This document shows positions 46,979 to 59,652 of a DNA stretch of 64,000 bases, piece after piece. Location: assembly GCF_000204055.1 (NCBI RefSeq), contig NW_006768766.1, positions 3,395,520 through 3,459,519 on the forward strand, given 5' to 3'. The position numbers and the translations under genes are program-made. The stretch is from Melampsora larici-populina 98AG31. Taxonomy: Eukaryota > Basidiomycota > Pucciniomycetes > Pucciniales > Melampsoraceae. Position 1 is the first letter of the stretch. The number at the start of each line of letters is the position of its first letter. Below the pieces are notes generated by a model. That model was given only the letters and a program-made list of their open reading frames with translations. It was not told the DNA's origin and searched no databases.

Positions 46979-48451
46979 TCAGACTACAGCAAGGGGTGGC
47001 TTATAATTAAACCAGGAATTCAAGTCAGTCCAAGCATCTTTGATACCCAATGATAATGTACAATGTATGATCTTCACCTCAAATCTTGAGATAGGGAAAG
47101 AGCTGTCTCTTTTCATATCATGCTCTTCAAAGTAATCTCGTGGGATTCTAATGATCTTGAGACTGGCCCATATCCCTTTTACTTCTTCAGTTAGCCGTGG
47201 ACTACCGTTTAACCATGTCAAGGACTCAAGTCTGGGACACATAGAAAATACATTGATAAACCGATGGCTTCCGTGAAAAGTGAGATGTCGCAGGTGATTG
47301 AAATCTTGTGCCAGAGTCACTGTCTCTTGCTGGTAATTAAATTCAGAAGTTGCGAGGTTCAGGACAATCAAGCTTTGATGGAAGATATGGCAAAATTCTA
47401 GAAGATTTCTCTCGGGAAACAGTGAATTCGTTGACAAAATGATGGGCTCAATTGTCAATTCATGAAGGTGACATCGCCATTCAAGATTGATCCAGTCGGT
47501 ATTAAATGACTTGAGGTAACGTATATCGAGATTTTTGAGGGAAAGACGTGACACAAGTGCTGTGCCCAGGTCAGATGTATGTCCGAGTTTCTCAGTGACA
47601 TGACCGATGTTATATCCACATAAGACAATTGTGTTTAGGTTGAAAAGCTGGCTGATGATCCGGGCCAGAAATGACTCTGAGATGTGTGCTACTTCGGTGG
47701 TCAAGAATTTGAACGTCGATAGATTTTTGAAGGTAGTGATTGTGAGCATCAGGCAATTGAGTTGCGGCCAAAGAGCTTCCTGTTTGATCAATTCAGAATG
47801 ACTAGCATCAAGTCGAGAGCTAATCAAGTCAAGGCAAATGTTACATTCTTGTATTCGGTTTGCTGAAACACTCCGAAACATGGTTGTTGCAAGGTGGATC
47901 ATCTTTGAAGGTGTTGTTGTTTTGAGCCAGACTTTCGCGGACATAGCATCATCCTCATTGCTTGGACTTGACATGTGCAAGTTCAGGATTCTGGTATAGT
48001 GTTTGTTGAGCTGAAATTCGACATTCAATTTCTCTGTCTGGCGCACAGTATTACGGTTCAAGGTCTTTCCTGTGGATGTAATGCTTAGCACCTGCAAATA
48101 GTAAATGACCTAATCAGAACTGGTCAATTGGGGCCAAAACAGAAGATCATTGATTCCGCACCTCCCATGTAAGGTGTTTCAAATGTTCATAGGTGACCTT
48201 GTTCACTGTCAAAAGGGATCCAAGCCTACGATCTAGACATGTGGTATGATTTTGTCAGGATGCTGTACAGAAGCCAAAAAGCATGGAGCGGAAATAGGAT
48301 TTGTCATACTTTCTCTTGCCCGTCCATTTTGAGGTAGACTGGTTGTTTGTGGAATGCCTTCGTTAATGGATTTCAAATCGTGAGAAATGATCTGTACATA
48401 AATTTCTGCAGGAAGTCTTGTAATAAAGTGGGTATTTGAGGAGCTATCCAT
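46979..48451 (-). CDS. F-box protein, 441 aa
   Basis: Three exons: 48451-48310, 48232-48162 and 48091-46979, with introns GTATGA..TCTAG (77 nt) and GTGCGG..TTGCAG (70 nt); all phases fit. The N-terminus FITRLPAEIYVQIISHDLKS is an F-box start (L-P-x-E-I-x-x-x-I), the Skp1-binding element of SCF ubiquitin ligases. The remaining 390 residues look like an irregular leucine-rich substrate-binding region (LNTIVLCGYNIGHV, HLRHLTFHGSHRF, PRLESLTWLNGSPRL). Such F-box/LRR-like proteins form large families in rusts. The second donor, GTGCGG, is weaker than usual. A broken inverted copy of its 3' end lies at 5651-6215. The substrate is unknown. Confidence 0.75.
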
Positions 48452-49594
48452 TATCTGAGGGAATCAGAAGAAGTCGAGAAATATCAAGATTCAGGCAGTT
48501 AAGTAGTATGTAGAGGCAAATTTCAGATTGTCTAAAGTTGTGAGGTAAGTTCTAGAAAGCTTGTTCTTTACAATTAGATTGATCACTGTGTGCGCACTTT
48601 TCTCTCAAGGATGCCTGTAGCACTCAAGTCACAGTTCAGTAGGGAAAGGATCAAGAAGATGTGAAAAGGCAGGCTTTTTCAGAACAAAGGTGCTTCAGGA
48701 ATTTTGAAAGTCAAGGTACTAGGGCAACCAAGACAATAGCTCGAAGTCTTATGATAGAGGTGTATGAATATATCAAGTATTTGGCATTCTTGAGGATGAC
48801 TTTTGTTGTATCATTTGATCCAATTGATTGTTTGTTTCAGTTTAAGGAACCAGAGATTAATTAGACGTAAACAGTAAGCTATCCATACATGGTCTTGAAA
48901 GCCAATCACTCACAATCATGAATTAGGATGTGTTCAAATTTGGTGATGATGTGTCCTAGACACACCAATAAACTTCCTTGATTGTTTTTGATACAACTGA
49001 GTCCTTTTTCTTTTATAAAGCTTCATGTTCATGGAAATCTGTATGGGGCTCAAACTTATTTTGTCATCAAGTAGTAAAACTTGAATTGGTCGCAGTCAAA
49101 GAGTCAGAGGGGGACTTGTCAGACCCACGGTTGAATGATATTGACCATTAGGGTATTGACCTGAATGATGGGTGTTGATGGTTACCTAGAACTGAAAAAA
49201 TGTATATTGTGCGGTGAGCCTGGATTTAAAAGACCAGCACTTTGTAAATGGTACCCAAGGGTGATGAGGGAATTGATTGAATATGAAGATTAAATTGTAA
49301 GAAGCACATATTTGGTCAATGTGGTCAGTTTGGTCATTCTGATTTTACCGTTCACAATTCACAAACGTGTATGTTTACCCCCAACTTGGGTCAATTCTCT
49401 ACAACTGTGATGATTTTTTCTATTCTAAAAGACGACTTCATGGTATAATTGAAGAGACATGAAAAATGACAATCTCATATAAATTTCTAAGTACAAGCTT
49501 AACAATGCATCTTGAAAGATTATCAAACATGTAGTAGAACAAAACAAGAAACATTTGAATGACCTATTATTTTGTCTTGAAATAGACATCAGTC
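48452..49594. other. No gene recognised
   Basis: Short frames only (for example 48661-48864 plus). Contains the upstream region of the F-box gene. Confidence 0.35.
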
Positions 49595-50187
49595 TTATTG
49601 ATTGCTACAAGAAGCTTGATTATTGGTTTTCGTATTATAATCAACCTTTGGGTCATGACTATTCTCGTATTGTGCCTCAATAATCTTATCTACATCCTCA
49701 AATGCTTCCGTAATCTTTTTAAAAACACTGTGGTGTCCTGTAATCATGGCCTTGGCAACACACAATTCAAGGATCAAATTGTGTATCTTTGCTTCCAACG
49801 CTTCAACTTTGTGCTCAAGCAAGTGAGTCTTTTCCCCTGTAAGGTTTAGACCAGTGTAAAGATGATCAATCTTGCACCCTAGAAAAACAACCAGTTAGCT
49901 GTGACGGGCAAATGAGAAAACCAAATCACCAATACACACCATGATGTTCTTGTTCTTGTGCCGATTTTTCATACACCTCAAGAGTTTTTCCTATAACAGC
50001 AAGTGTGCGTTGGATCTGATTAGCACAATCCAGCAACATCTCACCATGAGCTAAAAAGAGATTCATCAAAACGTCAGAGAATGGTAGATATAGACACAGC
50101 CCAATGAGAGATCTCACGTGTGGTTTGATTGTATCGTTGTTCAACATCAATGTTGACTTCCTCATTTGGTCTGGTGGTTTGTGACAT
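49595..50187 (-). CDS. Small coiled-coil protein, 154 aa
   Basis: Three phase-1 exons: 50187-50118 (MSQTTRPNEEVNIDVEQRYN), 50050-49940 and 49878-49595; introns GTGAGA..TTTTTAG (67 nt) and GTGTGT..TTCTAG (61 nt). The middle exon (MLLDCANQIQRTLAVIG..LEVYEKSAQEQEHH) and last exon (LLEHKVEALEAKIHNLILEL) are heptad-rich. The C-terminal tail is polar (TKTNNQASCSNQ). It is a paralogue of the 35869-36399 gene by shared VEALE..L..EL..A....H..V..KI sequence and identical intron phases. No localisation signal or enzymatic motif is seen. Confidence 0.65.
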
Positions 50188-50653
50188 ATCAGCAATAGTA
50201 CCAAAATCGTTTTTGTAACTGTATGTGATCAAGCAGATCCGAAATTATAAGACCGTAAGTGTCAGAAAAAAGATGTTCGTTGATATATGTGACCAATATC
50301 TTTAAGGAAGGCAGCTATTCAATGAAACGATGAGCCTTTTACGTACTGGAACTATATCAAGAAAAGGAGAAGCTCAGGAAGATGATGAGCAAGTCTAGGG
50401 AAACCATAATGGTCAGTACTTATGTTGAATGATGGAGTTGTCTCTGGGTTGTGTGGGCTTTCAAATCACGTTGATCAAGGGGTGGAACTCAGGGGTATGG
50501 TACTGTCTCAAAGACATGACTTGTTTGTGTCTTCTTCCAACAAGTTCTTGCCTATGCTTTGTGTGTTGATCATCTTGTTGAGAGACAAATTGACTTCCAT
50601 AGAAAGCTTTGGAGTATTCTGTATAACTGACTATGTGCTCATCATCAAGAATT

Positions 50654-51170
50654 GTTTGTTCTTTTGCCCTTCTCCTTTTGTTCATCAGAAGTGTTATCTA
50701 ATTCCTCTTTAATAAAGATATCTCGTGACTCAATATGTAGAACTTAATACGTGCAAGATAAGAGTAGCTTATATTGCACTCAAGTGGCTCATAGTGCGAT
50801 AGATAAATGGTGATCCATCTGAAAAGTAAAACGGTGGGTGGATGTTTCAGAAATACATGAATTTGTTTGTTCTCTGACCCTTCATAGTACGATAAACAAA
50901 ATATTGGACATCATAGACGTAAAACAGTTAATAAGTGTTCCAGAAATACATGCATTTGTTTGTTCTTTTGCCCTTCTCCTTTTGTTCATCGGAAGTGTTA
51001 TCTAATTCCTCTTTAATAAAGATATCTCGTGACTCAATACGTACTTGTCACCTAGCAAGAAAACGAGAGTAGCTTATATATTGCACTCGATGATTCTTTT
51101 TTAAATAGATAAAGGATTAGTCATGGACAACAGTGCATGTATGTTTCAGAAATACATACATTTCTTTATT
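50654..51170 (+). repeat. 304-bp tandem duplication
   Basis: GTTTGTTCTTTTGCCCTTCTC begins at 50654 and 50958. Both copies continue through AAGTGTTATCTAATTCCTC, AAAGATATCTCGTGACTCAA and GAGTAGCTTATAT. It lies between two head-to-head coiled-coil genes. Confidence 0.8.
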
Positions 51171-51416
51171 CTTTTTTTACTGTTCTGTGGACTGTGCTAA
51201 CATCCGTTGATCAAATTGGTTTTGATCATTTCCAATACATATTGACAATTTTTTTGAGTCTTGTGATATCTCTCCGCCGTCACCCAATAACTTCAACATA
51301 TCATCTAAGACTAAAGAACTTGATATCAAGGTTAGTCAATGTAGAAACCTCTTGAAAAATCGAATACATTCACCTCAAATTGGCAAATTCTGATGATTAT
51401 AACTTTGTCGTTGCAG

Positions 51417-51706
51417 ACAATTCAATGGAAAATAATACCGAGTATAATGAAATCCTGAAGAAGAAAATATATCACTTAGATCAGTATCAAGAAAACATCT
51501 TGAAGACTTTATCTAGGGTGAATCCAGGTGCAATGGATATTGAAGCCGAGAAGAAAGAGATTGAAGAGAAATACCGAATGTGGAAACAGAATCTTTTAGA
51601 AAAATATGCAGACCATTGTGAGTATTTTCATTTATCGGCTTGAAATCACACTTTTGAACCTGAAAACATATGAATTTTTACAGCCTTAATGGACCAAAAA
51701 CCCTAA
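51417..51706 (+). CDS. Third coiled-coil family member (3' exons)
   Basis: Exon 51417-51617 follows a TTGCAG acceptor and starts in phase 1, like the last exon of the two other family members. It encodes NSMENNTEYNEILKKKIYHL, QENILKTLSRVNPGAMDIEA and an EKKEIEEKYRMWKQN helix. A GTGAGT donor and a TTACAG acceptor (66-nt intron) join 51684-51706, ending SLMDQKP-stop with matching phase. The segment LKTLSRVNPGAMDI parallels LRKIVGGADPGSIN in the 35.9-kb gene. I could not find the 5' exons; it may be truncated. It is divergent from the 49595-50187 gene. Confidence 0.5.
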
Positions 51707-52035
51707 TCATTCTGAACAAAGGATGCATATATAAGAGCCCGATCTTACTAAAAAGCTCACCATATTTTGGATCACAATCAAAATTCTACTCAGAACTTTT
51801 ATTTATGTACCTTCAAGATATTGTAACATTCTCAAAGGATATTATAACACGTTGGAAAAGCCCAGAGAAACAACCAATATCCACCATATCTCCCCATCCT
51901 GGTAAAGTATCAACAATCATTTCTTGTGTGACCGTATCAGTTTTTAAACCATCCAAAAGAGCTGTATATATTGAATTCTGACTGTAATAGTTATCCTACC
52001 ACGTAGTCAGCATATCCGTATTGGTCATAGTAACC

Positions 52036-52325
52036 ATGCCTCTGCTTTTTTTTCTCTCACTGCTACTTTTCTTGTTTTATCATTGTCCCCAAGCAGTGCA
52101 CGAGAGTCGCAAGCCTGCTGCTACCTTTCGACAGGTGCTTTACTTTCTTTCATCACTCTTTAGTGATTATCTTGCCTTTGCGCTCATACACATCACTAAC
52201 AAGTGATTCTTATCAGTCACCTCCCAGTTCCTATTTTATCAATATACTCAGTGAGGTTGTAGGACTTTATCAGTGTTACTTTTTTGTTCTTGTAGGCTAA
52301 GTCCTACAAGTTGACCAAGGTTTAG
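52036..52325 (+). CDS. Candidate 42-aa secreted peptide
   Basis: The ATG at 52036 gives MPLLFFLSLLLFLFYHCPQA, a strong hydrophobic signal-peptide-like start, then VHESRKPAATFRQ. A GTGCTT donor after 52134 and a TTGTAG acceptor before 52296 join, in phase 0, a last exon AKSYKLTKV-stop. The mature part would be about 22 residues and strongly basic. Small secreted proteins are typical of rust effectors, but the donor is weak, the intron (161 nt) is longer than its neighbours' and so short an ORF could be chance. Confidence 0.3.
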
Positions 52326-52774
52326 TTCTAAAGTTTTGTCACGGATTCTGGAAATCAATTTCAGGATCAAATTCTGGAAATTATCCATGTCTCAAGTGAT
52401 CTGTCACCACATGTATATTGTAAGTTGGAACAAGTTTTAACTAAGGGGAATAGGTGTTCCGGCTTAGTGGGATCTGTGAAATCCGAAAGATGCTGTGCGA
52501 GTTGATTTCATCCTTTTCCAAGTTCTTATGACGGATGGTAAAGAGCTCTTTGTAAACGGTTTTCAAGAAAAGCTTATTCTTCATCTATTGTCTCTGCGAT
52601 TTTACAAAGTTGTTCTTTACTCAGTTTCTTTTATCATTTTAAAAGTTCATCCATAACGGTTATCAACAAAAACCATTCTAATTCTTCTCGTCCTTTTAAT
52701 TTAAAAGTTGTTTTAAGATTTTTTGTTTCCCACCATCCCACCCTTTACGTTGTAGCTTGTTTTGTATTGTAGTG

Positions 52775-53050
52775 TTAGCCACCCCTCGGGTCTCCGGTTC
52801 TTACTTGGGAGTATGATCGGATTGCAGGCGGAAGTCCGATCTGGTGTGCGAGGCTGGAGGTAGGCAGCTGGAAATTCAAAGACAGCCCAATGCGGACGAA
52901 ATCGAATTTCTCGAGTCTGGCCAAAGCCACGAGGACAGATCTGGCTGAAGCAAAATTGTCAAGAAATATGGTCGGTCGTTCGGCGTTCTGAATGTGTAAA
53001 ACACAAATGCTGACCCAAGCCATGAGCTCGTTTAGAGACTGCCTCACCAT
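52775..53050 (-). other. Unassigned ORF with unusual composition
   Basis: A 91-codon minus-strand frame (SARSVLVALARLEKFDFVRI) in a stretch clearly more GC-rich than its flanks. No ATG-linked family or splice structure was recognised; it could be an exon or part of an unrecognised repeat. Confidence 0.25.
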
Positions 53051-53984
53051 TCAACACCCCTTTTACGTTCAACAGAAAAGTATCTCCTCAAGAAGACTTT
53101 CAAGCCACGATTTGATGTGAGTGCATGCAAGATTATACATATATTCATCATCTGAGTACAATGTGACTCAAAAGTACTAGTGACTCACAATACTCCTCAA
53201 TTTCTGGTATACCACATCGGGAAAAATGGAAACAATTGATGGTCATTCAAAAAGTCAAAGATGAATTCTAATCTCAGCATAAAGGAGAACCGCATCTAGT
53301 TGACAGTGTTCTAATACGTTTTCTATGTATCAGAATATGGACTTTTACTAAGGTACAATAAAAAGGTATGAACTACTCCTTCAAAGAGTACACGAATCAT
53401 GAAAAAAGAAAGTTAAGAAAAAGATAACTTTTTGTCCTAAACTCATTGAAATTGGAAGAAGAGAATTGAGAAAATGAAATAAAAATGAAACGAGGATGAT
53501 TGAGTGTGAAACAATGGAAATATACAACGGTTTTTGAAAACAACATAGCCTTGAAGATAGAAGGAGGTTTGGGCGTTGACAAGACTTGAATTCGGATTTG
53601 GTTCCTCTCAACTTTAAGATTCAGCGCTGCCTTGATACGCAAGATCAAATGGCTGAATCCGTTTCAATGAAATGCTTCCTCATCAGATGAGTTCATAGGC
53701 CTGACTCCAATTGAGGGAAACACAGTAGGTGAAGTTTGCGATATGAAGAGGCAGTGGAGGTAGCAATTGAATTTCCACAAATGGAGATTTGTAAAGCCTT
53801 GTGAATCTCTACATTTGTGAGAGATGTAGGATAGGCAAAATTATCAATATCTCAGCCGGTACCTTTTTTGTCAAGAATGGACAAATGATCAAATCAGGCT
53901 GAATAAGAAAGAACACGTAAAAAGGTCATCAGGACAGGTAAAGGCTACAATACCAAGTTGGCAGTGCAGAAGACAAGAATGGAA

Positions 53985-54620
53985 CTATTTGAGAAGGAAT
54001 GGAAATTGAGTTGATGATGAATCAGATAAACAAGATCAGCTTGGAGAAACCGTGGTGAAAGAATCCTATCCACTGGTAAACAAATCACCGATTTTGATAA
54101 ATTTACCACGGTCCCTTGCTCTCCTCATGAGCTTGATTGTTTATGATTTTGAAGACAATGGGGTGTAAGATTACTGACGATATCTCTTTTCACCAAAGTT
54201 TTGGCCCTTTTCTGAGACACAGGAATGTAACAGAAAAGGAGATGAGGTCGAAGACAATGTAGGAGGATTTCTTTGGCCTTGGAACACAGAAAGCTTGATT
54301 GGAGAAAAGATATCAACTTGCTGAATTGCTTACAAGGTTGATTACCCTTTGATTATCAAATAGGAACTCCTTTTCAAAATCAGGTCAATCTTGCTTCCCC
54401 TTTGAGCCATAACAAAACTTGTTCAGTTTCAATCACAACCCAGGTCCCTTATCTTTGATTCTGATAGCATGTTGTTTGTGCTTATGATGGAAGTGAAAGA
54501 AGTATTTTTGAAAGATATGGAATAACAATGGAAGAAACCCACCGGATTACAACAGAACCTTGCATCCTTTGCTCTCCTCACCTGTTTCACGTCAATTTTT
54601 TACTGCCCTTTTGATGTTAA
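53985..54620 (+). repeat. Dispersed block R3, copy 2
   Basis: Same orientation as 36546-37180. Here it precedes the 382-aa gene; in copy 1 it lies between the coiled-coil gene and the SAP-like gene. Confidence 0.75.
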
Positions 54621-54954
54621 GCACTTTGTATGTATCAATAGATGTCAGTTTTCTAGACACTCCAAACTCCGCATGCTGGTTTCATTTCTTCCAATAACGT
54701 TTTTCTCTTCTGATCACTACTCACTTGGTCCTGTTTAACTTTCAATCGCTGCGCCATTGAATTATATATCCACCTTCCACGTCTCTACGACTATCTCATC
54801 CTCAACCAATTATCCAGTCTGGTTACTGGGTTTACTGTATCATACACAGTTTTTGCAGCTTTTCTCGTTCCCAACTGTTGTGTTCCAACTGCAATTTTTT
54901 TACAAAATCTGCGGCGTACTCAGAGTCTTGTTTCATATTGACTAGTCAAAGCCA

Positions 54955-56180
54955 ATGGTATTGCCATCAGAAAGTAAGTATATGGGCTTCTTTATCTACT
55001 CCCGCTCATATGTACCCACTTTTTTCTGAAGTTCCAAATTTGCCATGTAGTAGATTCGATGTATCGGAAACATAATCAATCGGCACTCTCCGTCAAGTCT
55101 CAAAATAAAGCTGTCGCCAATTGGTTGCCTGACTCAAATTCGCGTTATGCCCAAGCGTATATTGATTTTGTGAAATACTTGCTTGGACGGATCAAGCCAA
55201 AATCACCTTACCCAGAAGGCCCTACCGCCAGTGAATTAGAAAAGCTACCCGATCTGTCTTATGAATATATCATGAATGATCAGCGGGTCTTCAACATCCC
55301 CTTACAATCAGCTAGTCCAACTCACGAAGACCCTCGGATCTCTCCTCGACAGAAGGACTGCTGGATTCGCTACAAACAGCTGTTCTTGCTTGACTTGACA
55401 ATATTTGGTATTGAGCGTGCAACTTTGGCTATGGATCAATCCGAAAATATTCCTTGGAACCAAACGGTCTTATCATTTATAGTCAAGCATTCTCAAGTGG
55501 CCCGAGCAAATGGCGCATTCTCCCAATATCTCATTGACCCTAAACATGATGGGGATATGCTTGCTCTTGGACTCTTTGAACGTTGGATGCGTGGACGTTG
55601 CCAGGATATTGGAATAAAGACCAGAAATCCCGCTTACCAAGCAAAAGAAAAAAAGAAAAAAGATAAAGCCAAGGTCCGTATGAGATATCACCCAGGTTTT
55701 CAAATACAACAGATTCATGGACCTGATCACTTCTATCCACAATTCCAGCTCCTCAAGTACCGACGAAACACAATCAAAGAATGCTTGAAGCTTGACCCCG
55801 ATGCCATAAATAGTATACTTTCGGACTCAAAATGCTGCTCTGATACTGAAGAAGATGAAACCAAACAACCGCGTGCAGTTGGGATTCATTGGAGGAGCAC
55901 AGAGTACACTGCAGTCTTACATCTGATTGATAAGCTTTCCTACAAATACCAGAAGGATTTGCGTGGTGCGCGATGGGCTGCACGTCGCTTTGATGCAAGA
56001 AGAAAACCAGCGATTCGAGTGCAAGGCATGAAATGTGTCAAGAAAGGATTACCAGAGAATTTCTATTCTCCGACTTTTCTCTCGCAACTTACACTGACAG
56101 AGAGATCCTGTCTCACCAATATACCCCCGTCTGAGGCTCTAGAGACACTGAAGCTCAAAATTTGTGCAAGTTTACCATAG
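54955..56180 (+). CDS. Unnamed family protein, 382 aa
   Basis: Exon 1, 54955-54973 (MVLPSE), then a GTAAGT..ATGTAG intron, then exon 2, 55051-56180 (phase 1 to phase 1, continuing IDSMYRKHNQ). Features in order: an aromatic block KDCWIRYKQLFLLDL, a PWN motif (ENIPWNQTVLSFIVKH), an RWMRG stretch, a lysine-rich linker (AKEKKKKDKAKVRM), a SD..SDTEEDE acidic patch, and a WRS motif (GIHWRSTEYTAVLHLIDKL). The same order (W..L, PWN, RW, acidic patch, WRS....D.L) occurs in the 508-aa gene at 59653-61449, so they are paralogues. No known domain was recognised and the frame is intact. Possible roles as a transposon accessory or a DNA-binding protein are guesses. Confidence 0.65.
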
Positions 56181-56519
56181 TCTACACATATCTCCATCAT
56201 GTATCATTGATCATTATGATACTCTTGTGTGCTATTCAATGTTCTCTCATCCCTATTACTGCAATAGAAACTCTTTTTTTCATGTTTTTTTAATGAAAAG
56301 TGATGCAAACAAAAAACAGGTTATGTTCACTTAAAGATTGTGAAAACAATTCGAATTGGTATCTTATTGCAATGCTATCATCATAACATTAATACAATGA
56401 ATGAACAATCACTACAATATATAATACAAAAAATCTCAATGCCTTGCAAATCCAATTCTCAAAGGAACAGTTGAAATAAACCAAACCAAAACTTATGCAA
56501 ATAAAAAAAACACTATTAT

Positions 56520-56804
56520 TCAATCTTCTGATGAATAATGTATAGGAGAATCAGGTTTAGAGGCACTGGGACTAGGAAAAGGAGGTCTGGTAGGTGTAGT
56601 GCTTATACCACCTTCAATCACTAAAGGTATCATTCCTGCTCTGTATATTACAAAGAAACAATCATTATAGTATCAAAAAATGCTCATTTTTTCAAACAGA
56701 ATAAATAAGCAAAAAGATAAATGATAACCTGAGTTGGAATTGGCTATGACCAATAGCTTTTGATAAATAATTAGCCATACCAGAATGAGTTGTGATAGAA
56801 ACAT
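56520..56804 (-). pseudogene. Histidine-phosphatase (phosphoglycerate-mutase-like) C-terminal relic
   Basis: Exons 56804-56729 and 56640-56520 join in phase. The reading is DVSITTHSGMANYLSKAIGH, SQFQL|RAGMIPLVIEG, then a Ser/Pro-rich tail ending HYSSED. The block V-S-I-T-x-H-S-G followed by G-H and A-G-x-I-P-x-V is the second histidine region of fungal phosphoglycerate-mutase-like phosphatases. The first RHG block was not found upstream, so this is a 3' fragment. Confidence 0.5.
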
Positions 56805-57009
56805 CTGTACTCCCACCCCCCCAAAAAAAAGAAAAAATTGTTAAATCAAGTTCAGAATGTTTTTTCATGTGTTTTTTGGTTTTGAATTTTCATAATGTTC
56901 ATATTGGAACTTACAAGTATGTTTTTGACCATCTGAATCATTAGGTGATTAAATAAATGCTCAAGTGATTCATAAATTCTCAAATCAAGTTGTTGACTAG
57001 TTTCCTAAA

Positions 57010-57914
57010 GGAAAAAGAACAACAAATCAGAAAAAATATAGATGAGTAAATCAAAATCAAACCAAAATTTCAAAAAATAATGCAGATTTTTCTTTGGTTG
57101 AAAAGACAAAGTTTCTTACATAAGCTTAAAGAACTTTGGGCCACAATGATCAATTTCATTAAACCCATTTTCCCATTTTCAAATTTTCAATTTTCAATTT
57201 TCAGAATCTCAAAAACTGCTTTATGACTTCTTCTTAATTCAAAAGTATGTAAACCTTGCAAAGAAAAAATCTCAATTTAAAAAATCAAGAATTAATTTTA
57301 CAAGAAAAAAGTTGAGTATAACTTTCTGCTAAAAAATGTATGCGTATCTATATTTTAAAACTGACTTTTCAAAAGTCCAAAAAAATATCAAGACTTTTCA
57401 AGCAAAGCAAACTAACTTTTAGAATATATGTGCACATATGAGAGAGTAAGAAAGAGATAAAAGAAAAAAGGAGTTTAAATGATATGACTGTATCTTGAAA
57501 TTAGTTTCTTTGACCTTCACATAAATTTAATAAGTCAAGTTAAAAAATATTGAGTTTCTGGATATTTCCACCCTCTCACCCCCCCTTGATTCCTACACCT
57601 GATTTGACAACAACTCACCAGGAAACAAATTGTTTGAGATGTCAATTCCCATGATCATAAGTAGCAGATCTAGATTACTTCATCTAAGATGAACTTCTTG
57701 AAGGTCTACAATCAATATATAAACAATTCTCCCACACACTTGCCAATGAATGGATATTTTAATTTTCTTCATTCTCATACTCAGCTTTTAACTAAAGAAA
57801 AAAAGTCATTTCAAACTTTAGTCATATTTTGAATGGTTCATCTAAAAATCAAAAATCACTCAACTTTTTCAATTTTGGTTCATTGTTGTAAAAATGATCT
57901 GAAATGAAACACTC
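57010..57914. other. No gene recognised
   Basis: Very AT-rich, with poly-A/T runs; no readable coding. Confidence 0.35.
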
Positions 57915-58146
57915 CTAGTTGTAAATCACAGATAAACCAATAGTAATATAAGCCAATTTGTTTTTATTGAGTTTAATCACATAGTAAATTCCAACCACCA
58001 AAGTTAGAGCTGATAAGATTGCAGTAACAACTGAGAAGATAAAAAATGTAAAACAATCTTGTCTTCCAATGCAATTGTTTAAAAATGTACAATGAAGATA
58101 TAATTGTTTTACACAATTGTTGCATAATGAACAGTGTGAGATTTGG
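57915..58146 (-). pseudogene. DHHC palmitoyltransferase relic with mutated catalytic motif
   Basis: Minus-strand frame: ISHCSLCNNCVKQLYLHCTF, LNNCIGRQDCFTFFIF, then a hydrophobic stretch (VVTAILSALTLVVGIYYV) ending KLNKN..YN-stop. The spacing of Cys and His and the following NNCIGR and transmembrane segment match the zf-DHHC domain of protein S-acyltransferases. The catalytic D-H-H-C is replaced by Y-L-H-C, losing the Asp and one His. Upstream and downstream exons were not found. Confidence 0.7.
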
Positions 58147-58489
58147 AGTGTTTAATAAGTTTGACATCTGGGGCTCCCTGATATTTCTTGAAAAGTAGAT
58201 CAAAACAGATCATCAGAGATTTAGATATCAGACAATCTGCAAGATCAATCATTTGTGATATTCTTCAAAATGAATACTTCTTGAAGTATTGAAATAGAGG
58301 CAACATTGAATTAAGAAATATGATGGATTTAAATCTAATCATGATAGATTGATTACCAATATATATGCAAAGTGACTTTGCAGATCTTTGCATTTGATGA
58401 TGCCAACAATGGTCTTTACTAACCCCAAGCTCATCATCTTTGAAATCTGAATGAATTTCCATATCTTCAAAGTGAGGTTCAGGAGCCAT

Positions 58490-59652
58490 TCAACAAAGAA
58501 TCACCCTGTCCGCCTGAGGTGCTCTCAACGACGAGAGCAAGCCGTGCCATCCTTCAAAACATCCTGAAATAACCCCAGATTTCCTGTGAAAGGACTTTAC
58601 AGCTTAGCACCTTTGTTCCTAGGCCTTCCTAGCCCCCCGTAAAATCACAGACTCTTTTCTTGAACATTCTCATCAATTCCCAAAGAGTCGTGATCTCAAT
58701 TTCAATCTTCATCCCTTCTCAGGTTACAGTGTTCATAGAGCACTCAATCAAATGACTCGGGTGAGTATATTTTGTTTCATGATAATATCAAATTACGGTT
58801 TTGTGTAGTCTTGAAAACAGTTCAAGATTTGGTGTTTTTCTTGATCCGTTAGACCAGCTCAGCTGATCATTCGGATTTTCCAACCCGATCGACTTGGTCA
58901 CCGTACGATACCAGTACCGTCTTCGTGGCGGTCTTGATGATAAGCCTGCTGCCTTACTAATGTTATATCTCACTCTTGGTCTGCTCACCTCTCAATCTCC
59001 TTGTTATCCATCTATTCATGCCACTCCGTAATACTTTGCTTTTGATTATGTCCGTGTATGGGTTCAGTTCTTTGTCGGACCCAAGCTACAAGAATGGCTC
59101 AACCAACAAAAAGGATCAATCTCAGAGACGAAATTTAAATCAAATTGAATATGTAAATATCCTCAACAAAGAAAGAACAAGTTTGGCTCTGTGTGGCAAA
59201 AGCGATCATTAAACTCGCCGAATGCCGTTGTGCTCACAAAATCTGATGCTAGGTAAGAATCTGTGGTCTGTGCTTGATGCCTTTGATAGACCCGCATCCT
59301 GAAAGGACAGTCAACAAGATCTTCGGCATAGGTTAACTTTAAGATGTGGCCGTGAGTTCAGGTTTCTGTTTTTCATCTCAAAGCTATCGTTCTCCTTCAC
59401 CTTCAAATTTCACTTCTTTAACTCACAGTTGATCTGATTTTTATTTCTTTTTTTTCTTCGTCTCAGTCGTATCTTTCATCATCACTGGCTGGCCAGAAGT
59501 TCTTTTCAAATTTTTCTCGAGTCATCTTATTGATCCTGGTGGTCACAGTCTCCTACGGTCTCTCTTTCTGATTTAATAATATATTCAAACTTCCTTCGTA
59601 TAGTCAACCACATATTAAATTCATTACATTAAATTCATTACACCTTCTGCAA
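58490..59652. other. No complete gene recognised
   Basis: A 5'-exon-like ATG at 58752 (ATGACTCGG then GTGAGT) and some open frames are present but do not assemble into a known protein. Contains the promoter of the 508-aa gene. Confidence 0.3.
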
